Assembly (NCBI RefSeq): GCF_019039255.1
Contig: NZ_CP077062.1
Coordinates: 2,046,001-2,110,000, forward strand
DNA length: 64,000 nucleotides
Reading direction: 5' to 3'
Origin: Nocardioides panacis
GTDB lineage: Bacteria > Actinomycetota > Actinomycetes > Propionibacteriales > Nocardioidaceae
Shown here: positions 16,562 through 24,640 of the stretch, piece by piece
How the letters are laid out: each line of letters starts with the position of its first letter
Position numbering within the stretch: the stretch's first letter is position 1
Translations under genes and position numbers: made by a program
Notes under the pieces: generated by a model
Databases searched by the model: none
What the model was told of the DNA's origin: nothing
The model's input: only the letters and a program-made list of their open reading frames with translations

Positions 16562-18244
16562 TCAGCCCGGCTTCCTGGGCTGGGCCTGCCGGAACGCCCG
16601 CAGGGGCGTGGGACTCGCGTCGCGGCGCTGTCGCACGTACGCCGCCCGCCGCTCGCTAGGCTCGTGGCCGGTCACCACGACCGTGGCGTCGTGCGTGGGG
16701 ACCGACGGCGCCGGGAAGCCTGCCGGGGTGGCTCGCATCCCGTCCCCCCCGACCATCGGGAAGGCCGGTGGGAACGGGGCGGCCTCCTCGATCAGGTCCT
16801 TGTAGAAGTCCAGCCAGAGCGCGTGGTCGAAGGAGACCGCTCCGATGATCCGGCCCTGGAAGCCGTACGCGGCGACGAAGCGACGGGACTCCACGGACCC
16901 CTGCGTGACGACGACCTCGTCGGCGAGGCTCGGGACGCCGACGGACTTGATGTTGACGCCGAACTGGGACGACCAGAACTCCGGCACGGCCAGGTGCGGC
17001 CACCGGCCGGTCTCCGCGTGCACCATGTTGTGCGCCGCGATCTCGGCCTCGGCCACCGCGTTGCCCCAGTGCTCGAGCGCCAGGAACTCGTAGCCGAACA
17101 GCGGGTGCGGGGCGCGCGCCACGTCGCCCGCGACGAACACGTCGTCGGTGACCAGCCCGTTGACGTCGAAGGCGCGGCAGCCCGCGTCACAGGCCACTCC
17201 CCAGACCCCGGCCGCGAGGCCGGAGCCGCGCAGCCACTCGACGTTCCGGATCCCGCCGAGCGCAGCCACGGCCACGTCGACGTCGAGCACGCTGCCGTCC
17301 GAGAGGTGCGCGCGCCGGAGCCGCCCGGCGGGGTCCCCGTCCAGGGAGGTGACGGTGACCCCGCACCGCAGGTCGACACCGTGCTCCCGCTGAAGTCCCG
17401 CGGCGATCCGCCCGACGACGCTGCCCAGGGCGCCCACCAGCGGCGCGTCCCCGGCCTCCACGACGGTCACCGGCAGACCGAGGGAGCGGCACACCGACGC
17501 CGCCTCGGAGCCCGCGAAACCGGCCCCGATGATCAGCACCCGCCGGGGTCCCGCCGCCACGAGCTCCCGCAACCGGGCCCCGTCGTCGCGGGTCCGCACC
17601 GAGATCACGCCCTCGAGCGCTGCCTCGTCCTCGTCCGGCCACGGCCGGGCGCGGACGCCGGTCGCGATGAGCAGGCGGTCGAACGGCACCTCCTGCCCGT
17701 CGGCGAGGAGCACTCGCTTGGCCATCATGTCCAGTCCGGTCGCCGCCGTGCCGAGACGCCAGGTGGCCGCGATGTCGCGCAGCCGCGGGAGCGCCGTACC
17801 GTCCGCGGGGATGCGTCCGGCCAGGACCTGCTTGGACAACGGGGGCCGGTCGTACGGTTCGTAGGGCTCGTCCCCGATCACGGTCAGCGAGCCCTCGAAG
17901 CCCTCGGCTCGGAGCATCTCGGCCCCCCGCAACCCGGCCAGCGAGGCGCCGACGACCACCACGCGCCCCGACCGCAGGAACACCCGGTCGCTCCCCCGGT
18001 CGGCGGCACGGTCCTCGCGCGCCTCGTCGTGCGACGCCCGACCTGGCTCGACGTCCTTGCCCTCGACCTGCAGGGCCTGGACCGGGCAGGCCGCCGCGGC
18101 CCGCAGCACCTTGGTGCGTTGGGCCTCGTCAGGTCCGAGGTCGTAGAACAGCGCTTCCTCGCCGTCCATCGAGAAGACCTCCGGCGCGAGGAAGACGCAC
18201 TGCCCGTACCCCTGGCATCGTGCGAGGTCGACGACAACCCTCAT
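16562..18244 (-). CDS. ferredoxin-ferredoxin reductase fusion (P450 redox partner)
   Basis: ATG 18244 starts MRVVVDLARCQGYGQC. Residues 1-65 are a [3Fe-4S]-type ferredoxin with C-x5-C (CQGYGQC) and a distal ACPVQAL. After a charged linker (70-90) comes a class I FAD/NAD(P)H reductase: RVVVVGASLAGLRGAEML for FAD, YDRPPLSKQVLAG, VLIIGAGFAGSEAASV for NAD(P)H, and VFVAGDVARAPHP for the second FAD contact. The 560-residue length matches the sum of the two proteins. It should take electrons from NAD(P)H through FAD to the Fe-S cluster and then to the P450 encoded directly downstream. Confidence 0.92.
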   Translation of the reverse strand: MRVVVDLARCQGYGQCVFLAPEVFSMDGEEALFYDLGPDEAQRTKVLRAAAACPVQALQVEGKDVEPGRASHDEAREDRAADRGSDRVFLRSGRVVVVGASLAGLRGAEMLRAEGFEGSLTVIGDEPYEPYDRPPLSKQVLAGRIPADGTALPRLRDIAATWRLGTAATGLDMMAKRVLLADGQEVPFDRLLIATGVRARPWPDEDEAALEGVISVRTRDDGARLRELVAAGPRRVLIIGAGFAGSEAASVCRSLGLPVTVVEAGDAPLVGALGSVVGRIAAGLQREHGVDLRCGVTVTSLDGDPAGRLRRAHLSDGSVLDVDVAVAALGGIRNVEWLRGSGLAAGVWGVACDAGCRAFDVNGLVTDDVFVAGDVARAPHPLFGYEFLALEHWGNAVAEAEIAAHNMVHAETGRWPHLAVPEFWSSQFGVNIKSVGVPSLADEVVVTQGSVESRRFVAAYGFQGRIIGAVSFDHALWLDFYKDLIEEAAPFPPAFPMVGGDGMRATPAGFPAPSVPTHDATVVVTGHEPSERRAAYVRQRRDASPTPLRAFRQAQPRKPG

Positions 18245-18564
18245 GGCACACCCTCCCGGTAGTCCAGGTCGTGCGGTTCGCTCGTCGGGTCGCCACCTCC
18301 TGGGCGGCAACGGTGCGCGGCCGAGGAGTCGCCCGCCATGCTAGTGCCGACCCGGCCGGCTCCTCATGACCCGAAGGACCCAGTCAACGGAGCGGCGGCG
18401 CGTCCCTCCTCGTCGCGGAACGTGCTGACGGTGCCCGTGATGCGGACTCTGTCCCGCTGGGCAGCCCCGGATGGATTAGGTCGTCCGTGCCATGTGCAAC
18501 GGCCGTCGAGCGCGCACGATGACCGAGAGTCGTTCTCGACGGCGCAACAGAGGAGGGGTCCCTC
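18245..18564. other. intergenic region between divergent genes
   Basis: About 320 bases separate the ferredoxin-reductase gene (leftward) from the secreted protein gene (rightward), so promoters for both are expected. On the minus strand near 18380-18440 a short reading DRVRITGTVSTFRDEEGR ends in a stop and might be a fragment of an OB-fold-like protein; no start or larger frame supports a gene. Confidence 0.4.
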
Positions 18565-19053
18565 ATGACCACATCACGTGCCCGCGCACTCGTCCTCACC
18601 GCAGCGTTGACCGGAGTGATGCTCGGCCTCCCGGCGTCCAGCGCGACCGGGCAGTCGGCCGCCGCCGCAGGCCACCAGCGCTTCCTGGTGATCAGCACCG
18701 ACCCGAGCGAGGAGGGCGGCGGCACCGTCGCCGGGTTCGGCCCGATCCACGCCCAGGGCACCGACGTCGCGATCAACGCCCACCGGGACCGGTTCGAGTT
18801 CCCCGCCGGGAACGTGGTGGTCCGCCACCATGCGGCGAAGGGCAGCACGCACGAGTCCCACGACCCGAAGACCTGCTACTTCAGGTTCAGGGAGCGTGGC
18901 ACCTGGACAGCCGTGTCCGGCACCGGTGCCTACGCCAAGGTGGACGGCCGGGGCACCTACCGGGTGCAGGGCCACGGCTTCGGGTGCGACCAGCACCAGC
19001 CGCCCAAGGTGTTCTCCCTGGTCATCCGGGCCAGGGGTCACCTCGGCTACTGA
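18565..19053 (+). CDS. secreted protein of unknown function
   Basis: GAGGAGGGGTC precedes ATG 18565 as a strong ribosome site. The 162-residue product begins MTTSRARALVLTAALTGVML with a typical signal peptide cleaved near SSATGQSA, leaving about 130 exported residues. The mature domain reads GGGTVAGFGPIHAQGTD, FRFRERGTWTAVSGTGAYAKVDGRGTY, a pattern resembling small beta-barrel exported proteins of actinobacteria whose function is unknown. Two Cys (TCYFRF, GFGCDQ) could form a disulfide. It stands alone. Confidence 0.8.
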   Translation: MTTSRARALVLTAALTGVMLGLPASSATGQSAAAAGHQRFLVISTDPSEEGGGTVAGFGPIHAQGTDVAINAHRDRFEFPAGNVVVRHHAAKGSTHESHDPKTCYFRFRERGTWTAVSGTGAYAKVDGRGTYRVQGHGFGCDQHQPPKVFSLVIRARGHLGY

Positions 19054-19142
19054 GCCCCGGGACGCACGGCTCGGCCCCCGCGGCGCGCTGCGCGTCACCG
19101 AGACGCCGGGGCCGGCGGACCCCACCGAGTATCTTCGCCGGT

Positions 19143-20283
19143 ATGTCAACGGCATCGACCGCTTCGTGGGACCTCGCTGGGCGACTGCGGATGAGGGTCG
19201 AGGGGGGTCGACCCGGAACAGCGGGACGCGATCGGTGTCGAGCTCGATCCCTTCCTCCCTGCGGAGCGGACCGGCGATGCCGATGTCATCGTCGGTCGCC
19301 TGCCGTCGCCGGACCTCCTCGAGGTCCAGGGGCCGGCCAACGACCAGCGGATGACGGCGGTCGACCGCGACGGTCGGCTCCTCGCCCGCTTCGGCGGTCG
19401 CTGGCTGGCGGTGCCGCCGCCGCACGAGGCCCCCGTGCGGATCGACGTCCAGGCCGGCCTGGACATCGGGCTGTGCTGGCGCGACGTGATCCGGCCGGCC
19501 ATGCACCAGGCACTGCGCGACCGACACGCCGTCGCCGTGCACGGGGCGGCCGTCGATGGTGGCCCCACGGGAGGCACCCTCGTCAGCGGGTGGTCGGAGT
19601 CGGGGAAGACAGAGGTGGCGCTGGCGCTGGTCGAGGCCGGTGCGAGCTTCCTGAGCGACAAGTGGACCGTGGCCGGCGCCGACGGCGAGATCTCGGCCTT
19701 CCCCGTCGGGGTCGGAGTCCGCGGCTGGGTCATGACGGCGCTGCCTCGGCTCCAGGCGGCCCTGCCGGGACGCGCGCGAGCCCAGCTCGTCGCCACCCGT
19801 CTCGTCCGGACCGGGACGGGTCCCCTGCTCGACCGGGCGGGGAGCGGACGGGTCACCCGGCTGGCGACCGGCCTGGTCGGGCGTGCCGTCGAGCTGGGTG
19901 ACCGAGCAGGTCTGTCCCCGAGCGAGATCCGTCAGGCGTACGGCCAGGTCGACGATCCGGCGCGGCGAGTGCAGCTGACCACCGTGGTCCTGCTTCTCAC
20001 CGGCCCCACCGACAGGGTGGTCGTGGAGGAGGCGCCGTCCGGATGGGCTGCGCAGCGGCTGGCCAGGACGGCAGCCTACGAACGACGCACCTGGTACGAC
20101 CTGCAGGAGCGCGGAGCGTACGCCGGCCTCCCCCACCGCGCGGGCGCACGGGACGCCGCCATCGCCGACGAGGAGGGGCTCCTCGCTGCCGTGATGGACG
20201 GTGCCTCCCGGGTGCTGCGCGTCACCTGTCCCTTCCCGTGCGACCCGCGACGCGTCGTCGACGCCTTGGCGGCGTTCGGGTAA
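19143..20283 (+). CDS. HPr-kinase-like P-loop protein, interrupted by a one-base frameshift
   Basis: From 19351 the frame encodes RFGGRWLAVPPP, a Walker A GWSESGKTE (19588-19614), LSDKWTVAG and a C-terminal helical part. The upstream coding sense continues in this frame back to about 19207 (VDPEQRDAIG, LPSPDLLEVQGP) without a start codon, whereas ATG 19143 (MSTASTASWDLAGRLRMRVEG) is in a neighbouring frame. Removing one G from the run of six at 19202-19207 joins them into a 379-residue protein. HprK-type P-loops phosphorylate Ser on HPr or modify peptides in some ribosomal-peptide clusters. The true start could also be ATG 19351; the substrate is unknown. Confidence 0.65.
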
Positions 20284-20295
20284 CCCTGACCAAGG

Positions 20296-20364
20296 ATGGG
20301 ACTGGTCATGAGGCTGACGACGAACAGCACGATCAAGCTCGGTGGGAACCCGTACGAGGGCTGA
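20296..20364 (+). CDS. possible 18-22 residue peptide after the HprK-like gene
   Basis: Thirteen bases after the kinase stop, ATG 20296 or 20308 opens a short frame ending MRLTTNSTIKLGGNPYEG then stop. The sequence is polar with Asn, Gly, Pro, Tyr and Glu near the C-terminus and ends exactly before a stop. HprK-like kinases occur in some lasso-peptide clusters, so a peptide substrate is conceivable. No maturation cyclase, protease or B1/B2 gene is present, and random short frames are common, so this is only a candidate. Confidence 0.25.
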   Translation: MGLVMRLTTNSTIKLGGNPYEG

Positions 20365-20387
20365 TCCACCCGGCGTGAACGACGGGG

Positions 20388-20555
20388 CTAGTCCCGACGG
20401 TCCTCGCGACGGTCACCCCGGTCCTCTCGGCGGTCACCCCGATCGTCGCGCCGGTCCTCGCGCCGGTCACCGCGGCGGTGGATGCCGTGCGCCACGACGG
20501 CGGCGCCGCCGACTGCTGCGATGGTCCGCCGCCTGCGGCGGGCTGCGAGTGGCAT
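20388..20555 (-). CDS. small very basic protein with an R/D/E/G repeat tail
   Basis: The 55-residue product starts MPLAARRRRRTIAAVGGAAV, an Arg cluster followed by a short hydrophobic stretch, and ends in a repetitive GDRREDRRDDRGDRRED tail. It begins one base beyond the stop of the DUF6325 gene, so the two form a unit. Similar short proteins with a positively charged start and low-complexity tail accompany DUF6325 genes in actinobacteria; function unknown. The tail is encoded by imperfect short DNA repeats. Confidence 0.6.
   Translation of the reverse strand: MPLAARRRRRTIAAVGGAAVVAHGIHRRGDRREDRRDDRGDRREDRGDRREDRRD
20392..20470. repeat. imperfect GGTCCTCGC/GGTCACCCC tandem repeats
   Basis: The motif CGGTC(C/A)(T/C)C recurs about every 9-15 bases from 20392 to 20470 and encodes the R-E-D-R repeats of the small basic protein. 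Length heterogeneity between strains is likely; the lack of uniform repeat and spacer rules out CRISPR. Confidence 0.6.
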
Positions 20556-20556
20556 G

Positions 20557-21028
20557 TCAGACTCCCTCTTTCTCGGTGGCTTGATCGGTCGCCTGGGCGT
20601 CGGCCTCGGCCGCTGCCAGCACGGCTTGCACGGGGATCCGCCCACTGGCGGCGAGCTGGCCGCCGGCGTGGCGTATGGCGGAGCCGAGCGGGGCGGCCCA
20701 CAGGTTCTCCCAGACGAGCACCGCGGCGGAGCTGCCCGGCTCGATCGTCTCGGCCAGGTCGAGCACGTCCTGCTCGCTCAGCACCATCGCCAGCTCGGCC
20801 TCGCTGGTGCGCAGCCGACCCAGCGGGTTGTCCTCAAAGTCGGTGGCCTCGAAGGCGTCCACCTGCCCGTCCTCGCCCTTGGTCAGGAACAACAGGTCGA
20901 GGATCTTCACGAGCCCCCCTCTCGACGTACTCCTCGAGAATGGGGGCGATCTCACCGGTCATCTGCGTGCCGGGGAACTCCACCACGATCCAGTCGACCG
21001 GACCGAGCTCATCAACGTTGACACTCAT
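20557..21028 (-). CDS. DUF6325-family protein, split by a one-base frameshift
   Basis: Two frames give one known family. The first starts at ATG 21028, MSVNVDELGPVDWIVVEFPG then TGEIAPILEEYVERG; the second continues LVKILDLLFLTKGEDG, LSEQDVLDLAE, PGSSAAVLVWENLWAAPLG and ends at 20557. Deleting one C from the run of six at 20914-20919 fuses them into 156 residues, the normal DUF6325 length. The family is of unknown function and often linked to membrane or stress genes. Since both halves are fully conserved, the shift is probably a sequencing error or very recent. Confidence 0.75.
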
Positions 21029-21201
21029 GCTGCAACCTGCCTTCGGGTCGGGTCCTGCGACGGCCGTTCCGGACTCTGCCGCCCCTGGTCCCTGTGCACC
21101 TCATCCCGCGTTGGTGAGACCGGCCCCCGAACGAACGTGCCGGACGGCCGAGGAGGAGCGGAACGTGGCCGAGAGGGGCGCTGGACCCCTAGGGTGCGGC
21201 C

Positions 21202-22053
21202 ATGAGCATGCAGCGCACCAGCTTCACCTCGCCCGTCGACGGCCTCGAGCTGGCCGGCTACGAGTGGCACGTCGCCGACGCACGCGGCGTGGTGCAGGTC
21301 GCCCACGGCCTCGCCGAGCACTCCGCCCGCTACGACCGGTTCGCCCGGGCCCTGAACGAGGCCGGCTACACGGTCCGCGCCCTCGACCACCGCGGGCACG
21401 GCGCCTCGATCGTGGGGACCCCCGGAGACTTCGGCGCCGCCGGGTTCGAGGCGCTGATCGCCGACGTGGCGGCGTACGGCGCGAGCGTGCGCGACGACCT
21501 GCCGCTGTTCCTCTTCGCCCACTCGATGGGCTCGTTTGCCGCCCAGTCGGTCCTCCTCACCCGTTCCGAGCAGTACGCCGGGGTGGTCCTCTCCGGCAGC
21601 ACTGCGCTCGACCTGCTGGCAGCCGGCATGGCCGAGGCCGAGGGACCAGCCGGGCTCGAGGCCTTCAACGCGGGATTCGAGCACCGCACCGGCTACGAGT
21701 GGCTCTCGCGCGACGTGGCCGAGGTCGACCGCTACGTCGCCGACCCGCTGTGCGGCTTCGACCTGCCGGACGAGACGGTGCCGGCGCTCTTCGGTGCCGC
21801 GGGGACGCTCGCAGACCCCGACGCGCTCGCCGGCATCCGGTCCGACCTGCCACTGCTGCTCGTCTCCGGCTCCGACGACCCGCTGGCCGGCAACGGGCAG
21901 CTCGTGGAGGTGCTCGGTCAGCGCTACCGCGACGCCGGACTGGTCGACGTGACGGTGAAGGTGTACGACGGCGCCCGCCACGAGATCCTCAACGAGATCA
22001 ACCGCGACCAGGTCACCGCCGACGTCGTCGCCTGGCTGGGCGCCCACGCGTGA
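21202..22053 (+). CDS. alpha/beta hydrolase, monoacylglycerol-lipase-like
   Basis: The 283-residue protein is a lysophospholipase/monoacylglycerol lipase type serine hydrolase. The oxyanion region is VAHGLAEHSARYDRFA (HG-x-x-EHS-x-R-Y), then ALDHRGHGAS, the nucleophile elbow LFAHSMGSFA (Ser near residue 110), a C-terminal Asp in VSGSDDPLAG and His in YDGARHEILNE. It should hydrolyse acylglycerols or lysolipids. No signal peptide is visible. It starts beside the promoter region shared with the leftward DUF6325 gene and converges on glutaminase. Confidence 0.92.
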   Translation: MSMQRTSFTSPVDGLELAGYEWHVADARGVVQVAHGLAEHSARYDRFARALNEAGYTVRALDHRGHGASIVGTPGDFGAAGFEALIADVAAYGASVRDDLPLFLFAHSMGSFAAQSVLLTRSEQYAGVVLSGSTALDLLAAGMAEAEGPAGLEAFNAGFEHRTGYEWLSRDVAEVDRYVADPLCGFDLPDETVPALFGAAGTLADPDALAGIRSDLPLLLVSGSDDPLAGNGQLVEVLGQRYRDAGLVDVTVKVYDGARHEILNEINRDQVTADVVAWLGAHA

Positions 22054-22087
22054 CCAAGCCCGACCAGGCCGGGGGCTGCAGGTGGGA

Positions 22088-22108
22088 GGCCGGTGCACGC
22101 CGCCGGCC
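22088..22108. terminator. GGCCGG/CCGGCC hairpin between convergent genes
   Basis: A six-base perfect stem with a nine-base loop lies between the lipase stop (22053) and the glutaminase stop (22114). The position between convergent genes supports a terminator; no U-tract. Confidence 0.4.
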
Positions 22109-22113
22109 GAGGC

Positions 22114-23025
22114 TCAGAAGACCGTCCAGTCGGAGTACGTGGTGAACGCGTCCAACGCGGCCAGCCCGGCCGCCGAGCTGCCGGAGGGGCCCAGCGCGGG
22201 ACTCCACACGCAGGCGACACCCCGGTCGGGGATGACGGCCAGGATGCCGCCCCCGACGCCGCTCTTGGCCGGCAGTCCCACTCGGTAGGCGAACTCGCCG
22301 GCCGAGTCGTACGTGCCGCAGGTGAGCATCACGGCGTTCACCCGCTTCGTCTGCCGCGCGCTCAGCAGCGGCGTACCGTCCGAGAGAACACCGTCGCGGG
22401 CGAGGAAGAGCCCGGCGAGCGCCAGCTCGCGGCAGCTCATCGAGAGAGCGCACTGCGCGACGTACTGGTCGATCACCTGGTCGACGGGACACTCCAGGTT
22501 CCCGTAGCTGGCGAGCAGATGAGCGAGAGCCGATGTGCGGTGGCCGGCCTCGAGCTCCGAACGGGCCACCTCGGGGTCGCTGCCCACGTCGGCACGGCCA
22601 CTCTCCCCGCGCATCAGGTCGCGAAGGGCGCCGTACCCGTTGCCGGTGAGCGAATGCAGACGGTCGGTGACGACGAGGGCACCGGCGTTGATGAACGGGT
22701 TGCGGGGTCGCCCCGCCTCCTGGTCGAGCTGGAGCAGGGAGTTGAACGGGTTGCCCGACGGTTCGCGGGACACCCGTTCCCAGATTCGTTCTCCCTCGGC
22801 GGCGACGACCAGCGCGAGCGTGAAGACCTTGCTGATGCTCTGCACCGAGAAGGGCACGTCGGCGTCACCGATGACGTGCACCTGGCCGTCGCAGGAGGCG
22901 ATCACCATCCCGAACTGGCGCGGATCCACGGCCGCCAGGCTGGGGATGTACTCCGCCAGCCGGCCGCGGCCCACTTCGGGCGCGGCGGCCTCCTGGGCGC
23001 GCAGCAGGGCATCCATGATCTCCAC
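22114..23025 (-). CDS. glsA: glutaminase
   Basis: The 303-residue length and motifs fit the GlsA glutaminase family: PFSVQSISKVFTLALVV with the catalytic S-x-x-K (near residues 63-66), GNPFNSLLQLD, RPRNPFINAGALVV and CGTYDSAGEFAYRVGLPAKSGVGGGI. It converts glutamine to glutamate and ammonia in the cytosol. All residues of the Ser-Lys and Tyr-containing centre seem present. It is monocistronic, leftward, with decayed sequence behind its start. Confidence 0.96.
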   Translation of the reverse strand: MEIMDALLRAQEAAAPEVGRGRLAEYIPSLAAVDPRQFGMVIASCDGQVHVIGDADVPFSVQSISKVFTLALVVAAEGERIWERVSREPSGNPFNSLLQLDQEAGRPRNPFINAGALVVTDRLHSLTGNGYGALRDLMRGESGRADVGSDPEVARSELEAGHRTSALAHLLASYGNLECPVDQVIDQYVAQCALSMSCRELALAGLFLARDGVLSDGTPLLSARQTKRVNAVMLTCGTYDSAGEFAYRVGLPAKSGVGGGILAVIPDRGVACVWSPALGPSGSSAAGLAALDAFTTYSDWTVF

Positions 23026-23096
23026 GTCACCATCCTTGCGCTGCCGACCGCCTCCCCCGGGGCCGGGCTCGGGGCCCGCACCCCTTCGACGTCGGG

Positions 23097-23385
23097 CTAG
23101 GTACGAAGCAGGCTCTCCACCTCGCCGACGACCTCTTCAGGGGTGCGGCGACTCACCTCCAGCACGGCGTCATTGGCAAGGCGTGCAGCACTGCCCCCGG
23201 CAAGACTCGGTCAGCAGGGAACTACGTCGCCGTGGCTTCCACGCCATCAACGGCGATACCGACTTGGCCTGTCAGGGGACCTGGAAACGGGTGAGCCGAC
23301 GGACGCGGTGCTGTCGCACTGGCATCACATCTGGCCCGTGGACCGGGTCCGAGCCCTGGTCGCCGACCGGACGCAGCCCCCACGA
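23097..23385. pseudogene. scrambled remnants of a P-loop nucleotide kinase
   Basis: On the minus strand, 23180-23097 reads LANDAVLEVSRRTPEEVVGE then a stop, like the end of a small AAA_33-type kinase. On the plus strand from 23184 three frames successively give CSTAPGKT (P-loop), SVSRELRRRGFHAINGDTDL and LETGEPTDAVLSHWHHIWPV then VRALVADR, the N-terminal half of such kinases. The two parts point away from each other around 23180, consistent with an inversion inside a decaying gene. No intact frame exists. The family was recognised by phrase only. Confidence 0.5.
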
Positions 23386-23460
23386 GCTCCCCGGGCTGCA
23401 GATCGTAGGATGACTGCCGCCGACCACCCGGCTGCACGATCCGCCCATGCTGAGGACCCC

Positions 23461-24543
23461 GTGGTGACGCGTCTGACCCGCCCCGCCCTCGCACCGCTGG
23501 CGGTGGCCGCCGTGCTGATGGCGGTCCTCACCGGCTGCACCGACGACCCGTCTTCCGCGAAGGAGTCGCCCACCTCGGCAGCCACAGCCACAGCGACCGA
23601 CACATCGTCAGCGGCCGAGTCGCCCCTGGCGTCTCCGTCGCCTTCGCCGTCTCCGTCTCCGTCTGTCCCGTCCGCGTCGGGGAGCCCGACTGGGGGCACG
23701 CAGGGCCGGCCGGGGACCGCGTGGGCGGCACTCGAGGCGCTGACGGTCAAGGGCCGCGCGCCGATGACCGGGTACGACCGCAACCAGTTCGGCACCGAGT
23801 GGGACGACGCGGTCGGCGGCTTCTCCTACAGCCGGAACGGCTGCGACACCCGCAACGACCTGCTCGCCCGCGACCTGCAGCGCGAGGTCGTCGAGTCCAA
23901 CGGCTGCGTCGTCGACTCCGGAGTGCTCGCCTACGACCCGTACAGCGGCGATCGGAACTACTACTTCGACAAGCACGACAACGACTACGCCACGGACCTC
24001 GACGCAGAACACATCGTCGCGCTGGGCAACGCCTGGGTGACCGGGGCCCAGCAGCTGTCCGCCGCACAGCGCGCCGCGCTCGCGAACGACCCGACCAACC
24101 TGATGCTGGTGAACCCGTCGTTGAACCGGCAGAAGGGCGACGCGGACTTCGCGACATGGCTGCCGCCGAACAAGCAGTTCCGCTGCTCGTACGCCGCCAG
24201 GCAGATCCGGGTCAAGGCGCAGTACCACCTCTGGGTGACTGCACCGGAGAGGGCCGCGATGGAGCGGGTTCTCGTCACCTGCCCCGGCGAGCCGCTCGCT
24301 CAGCCGGACCCGCAGGACGGGCACCAGGTGTCGGCTGACGTGGACCGCCCGGCGTCCACGACCCCGCAGCCCGTCCAGCAGGCGACGTCCGGCGCCGCGC
24401 AGCCGTCGGGCAACGGCGGTGCAGCGGTCTCCTACGAGAACTGCGATGCCGTCCGCGCGGCCGGGGCCGCGCCGATCCACCGCGGCGACCCGGGCTACGG
24501 GTCGCACCTGGACCGGGACGGCGACGGGAGCGGCTGCGAGTAG
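23461..24543 (+). CDS. secreted lipoprotein HNH nuclease (DUF1524) with excalibur domain
   Basis: GTG 23461 follows GAGGA; ATG 23410 is a weaker alternative. After a signal segment and LTGCTDD lipobox comes a Ser/Pro/Thr linker (PSPSPSPSPS), then a DUF1524-type nuclease domain with YDRNQFGTEWDD, FDKHDNDYATDLDAEHIVALG (HNH His) and NDPTNLMLVNPSLNRQKGD. The last 35 residues, SYENCDAVRAAGAAP to DRDGDGSGCE, form an excalibur calcium-binding domain. A surface-attached, Ca2+-dependent DNase for nutrient acquisition is the likely role. Length 360 residues. Confidence 0.9.
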   Translation: MVTRLTRPALAPLAVAAVLMAVLTGCTDDPSSAKESPTSAATATATDTSSAAESPLASPSPSPSPSPSVPSASGSPTGGTQGRPGTAWAALEALTVKGRAPMTGYDRNQFGTEWDDAVGGFSYSRNGCDTRNDLLARDLQREVVESNGCVVDSGVLAYDPYSGDRNYYFDKHDNDYATDLDAEHIVALGNAWVTGAQQLSAAQRAALANDPTNLMLVNPSLNRQKGDADFATWLPPNKQFRCSYAARQIRVKAQYHLWVTAPERAAMERVLVTCPGEPLAQPDPQDGHQVSADVDRPASTTPQPVQQATSGAAQPSGNGGAAVSYENCDAVRAAGAAPIHRGDPGYGSHLDRDGDGSGCE

Positions 24544-24640
24544 CCGCAGGACCGCTCCGCTGTCGCTCGGTCTCGCGATCCGCAGCGGCCGTGGCCCGCG
24601 GGCCCCGAGAGCGCCGGGACCGATCGCATAGTCTCCCCAG

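Noticed and set aside
13910-18262. 1450-residue open frame on the plus strand
   Set aside because: It lies antisense to the TPP, P450 and ferredoxin-reductase genes, has no recognisable domain, and arises from high GC.
19143-20364. Complete lasso-peptide cluster
   Set aside because: Only an HprK-like gene and an unproven micro-ORF are present; cyclase, leader peptidase and transporter genes are missing.
20392-20470. Short repeats considered as a CRISPR array
   Set aside because: Repeats are 9-15 bases, irregular, without unique spacers, and encode the R-E-D-R tail of a small protein.
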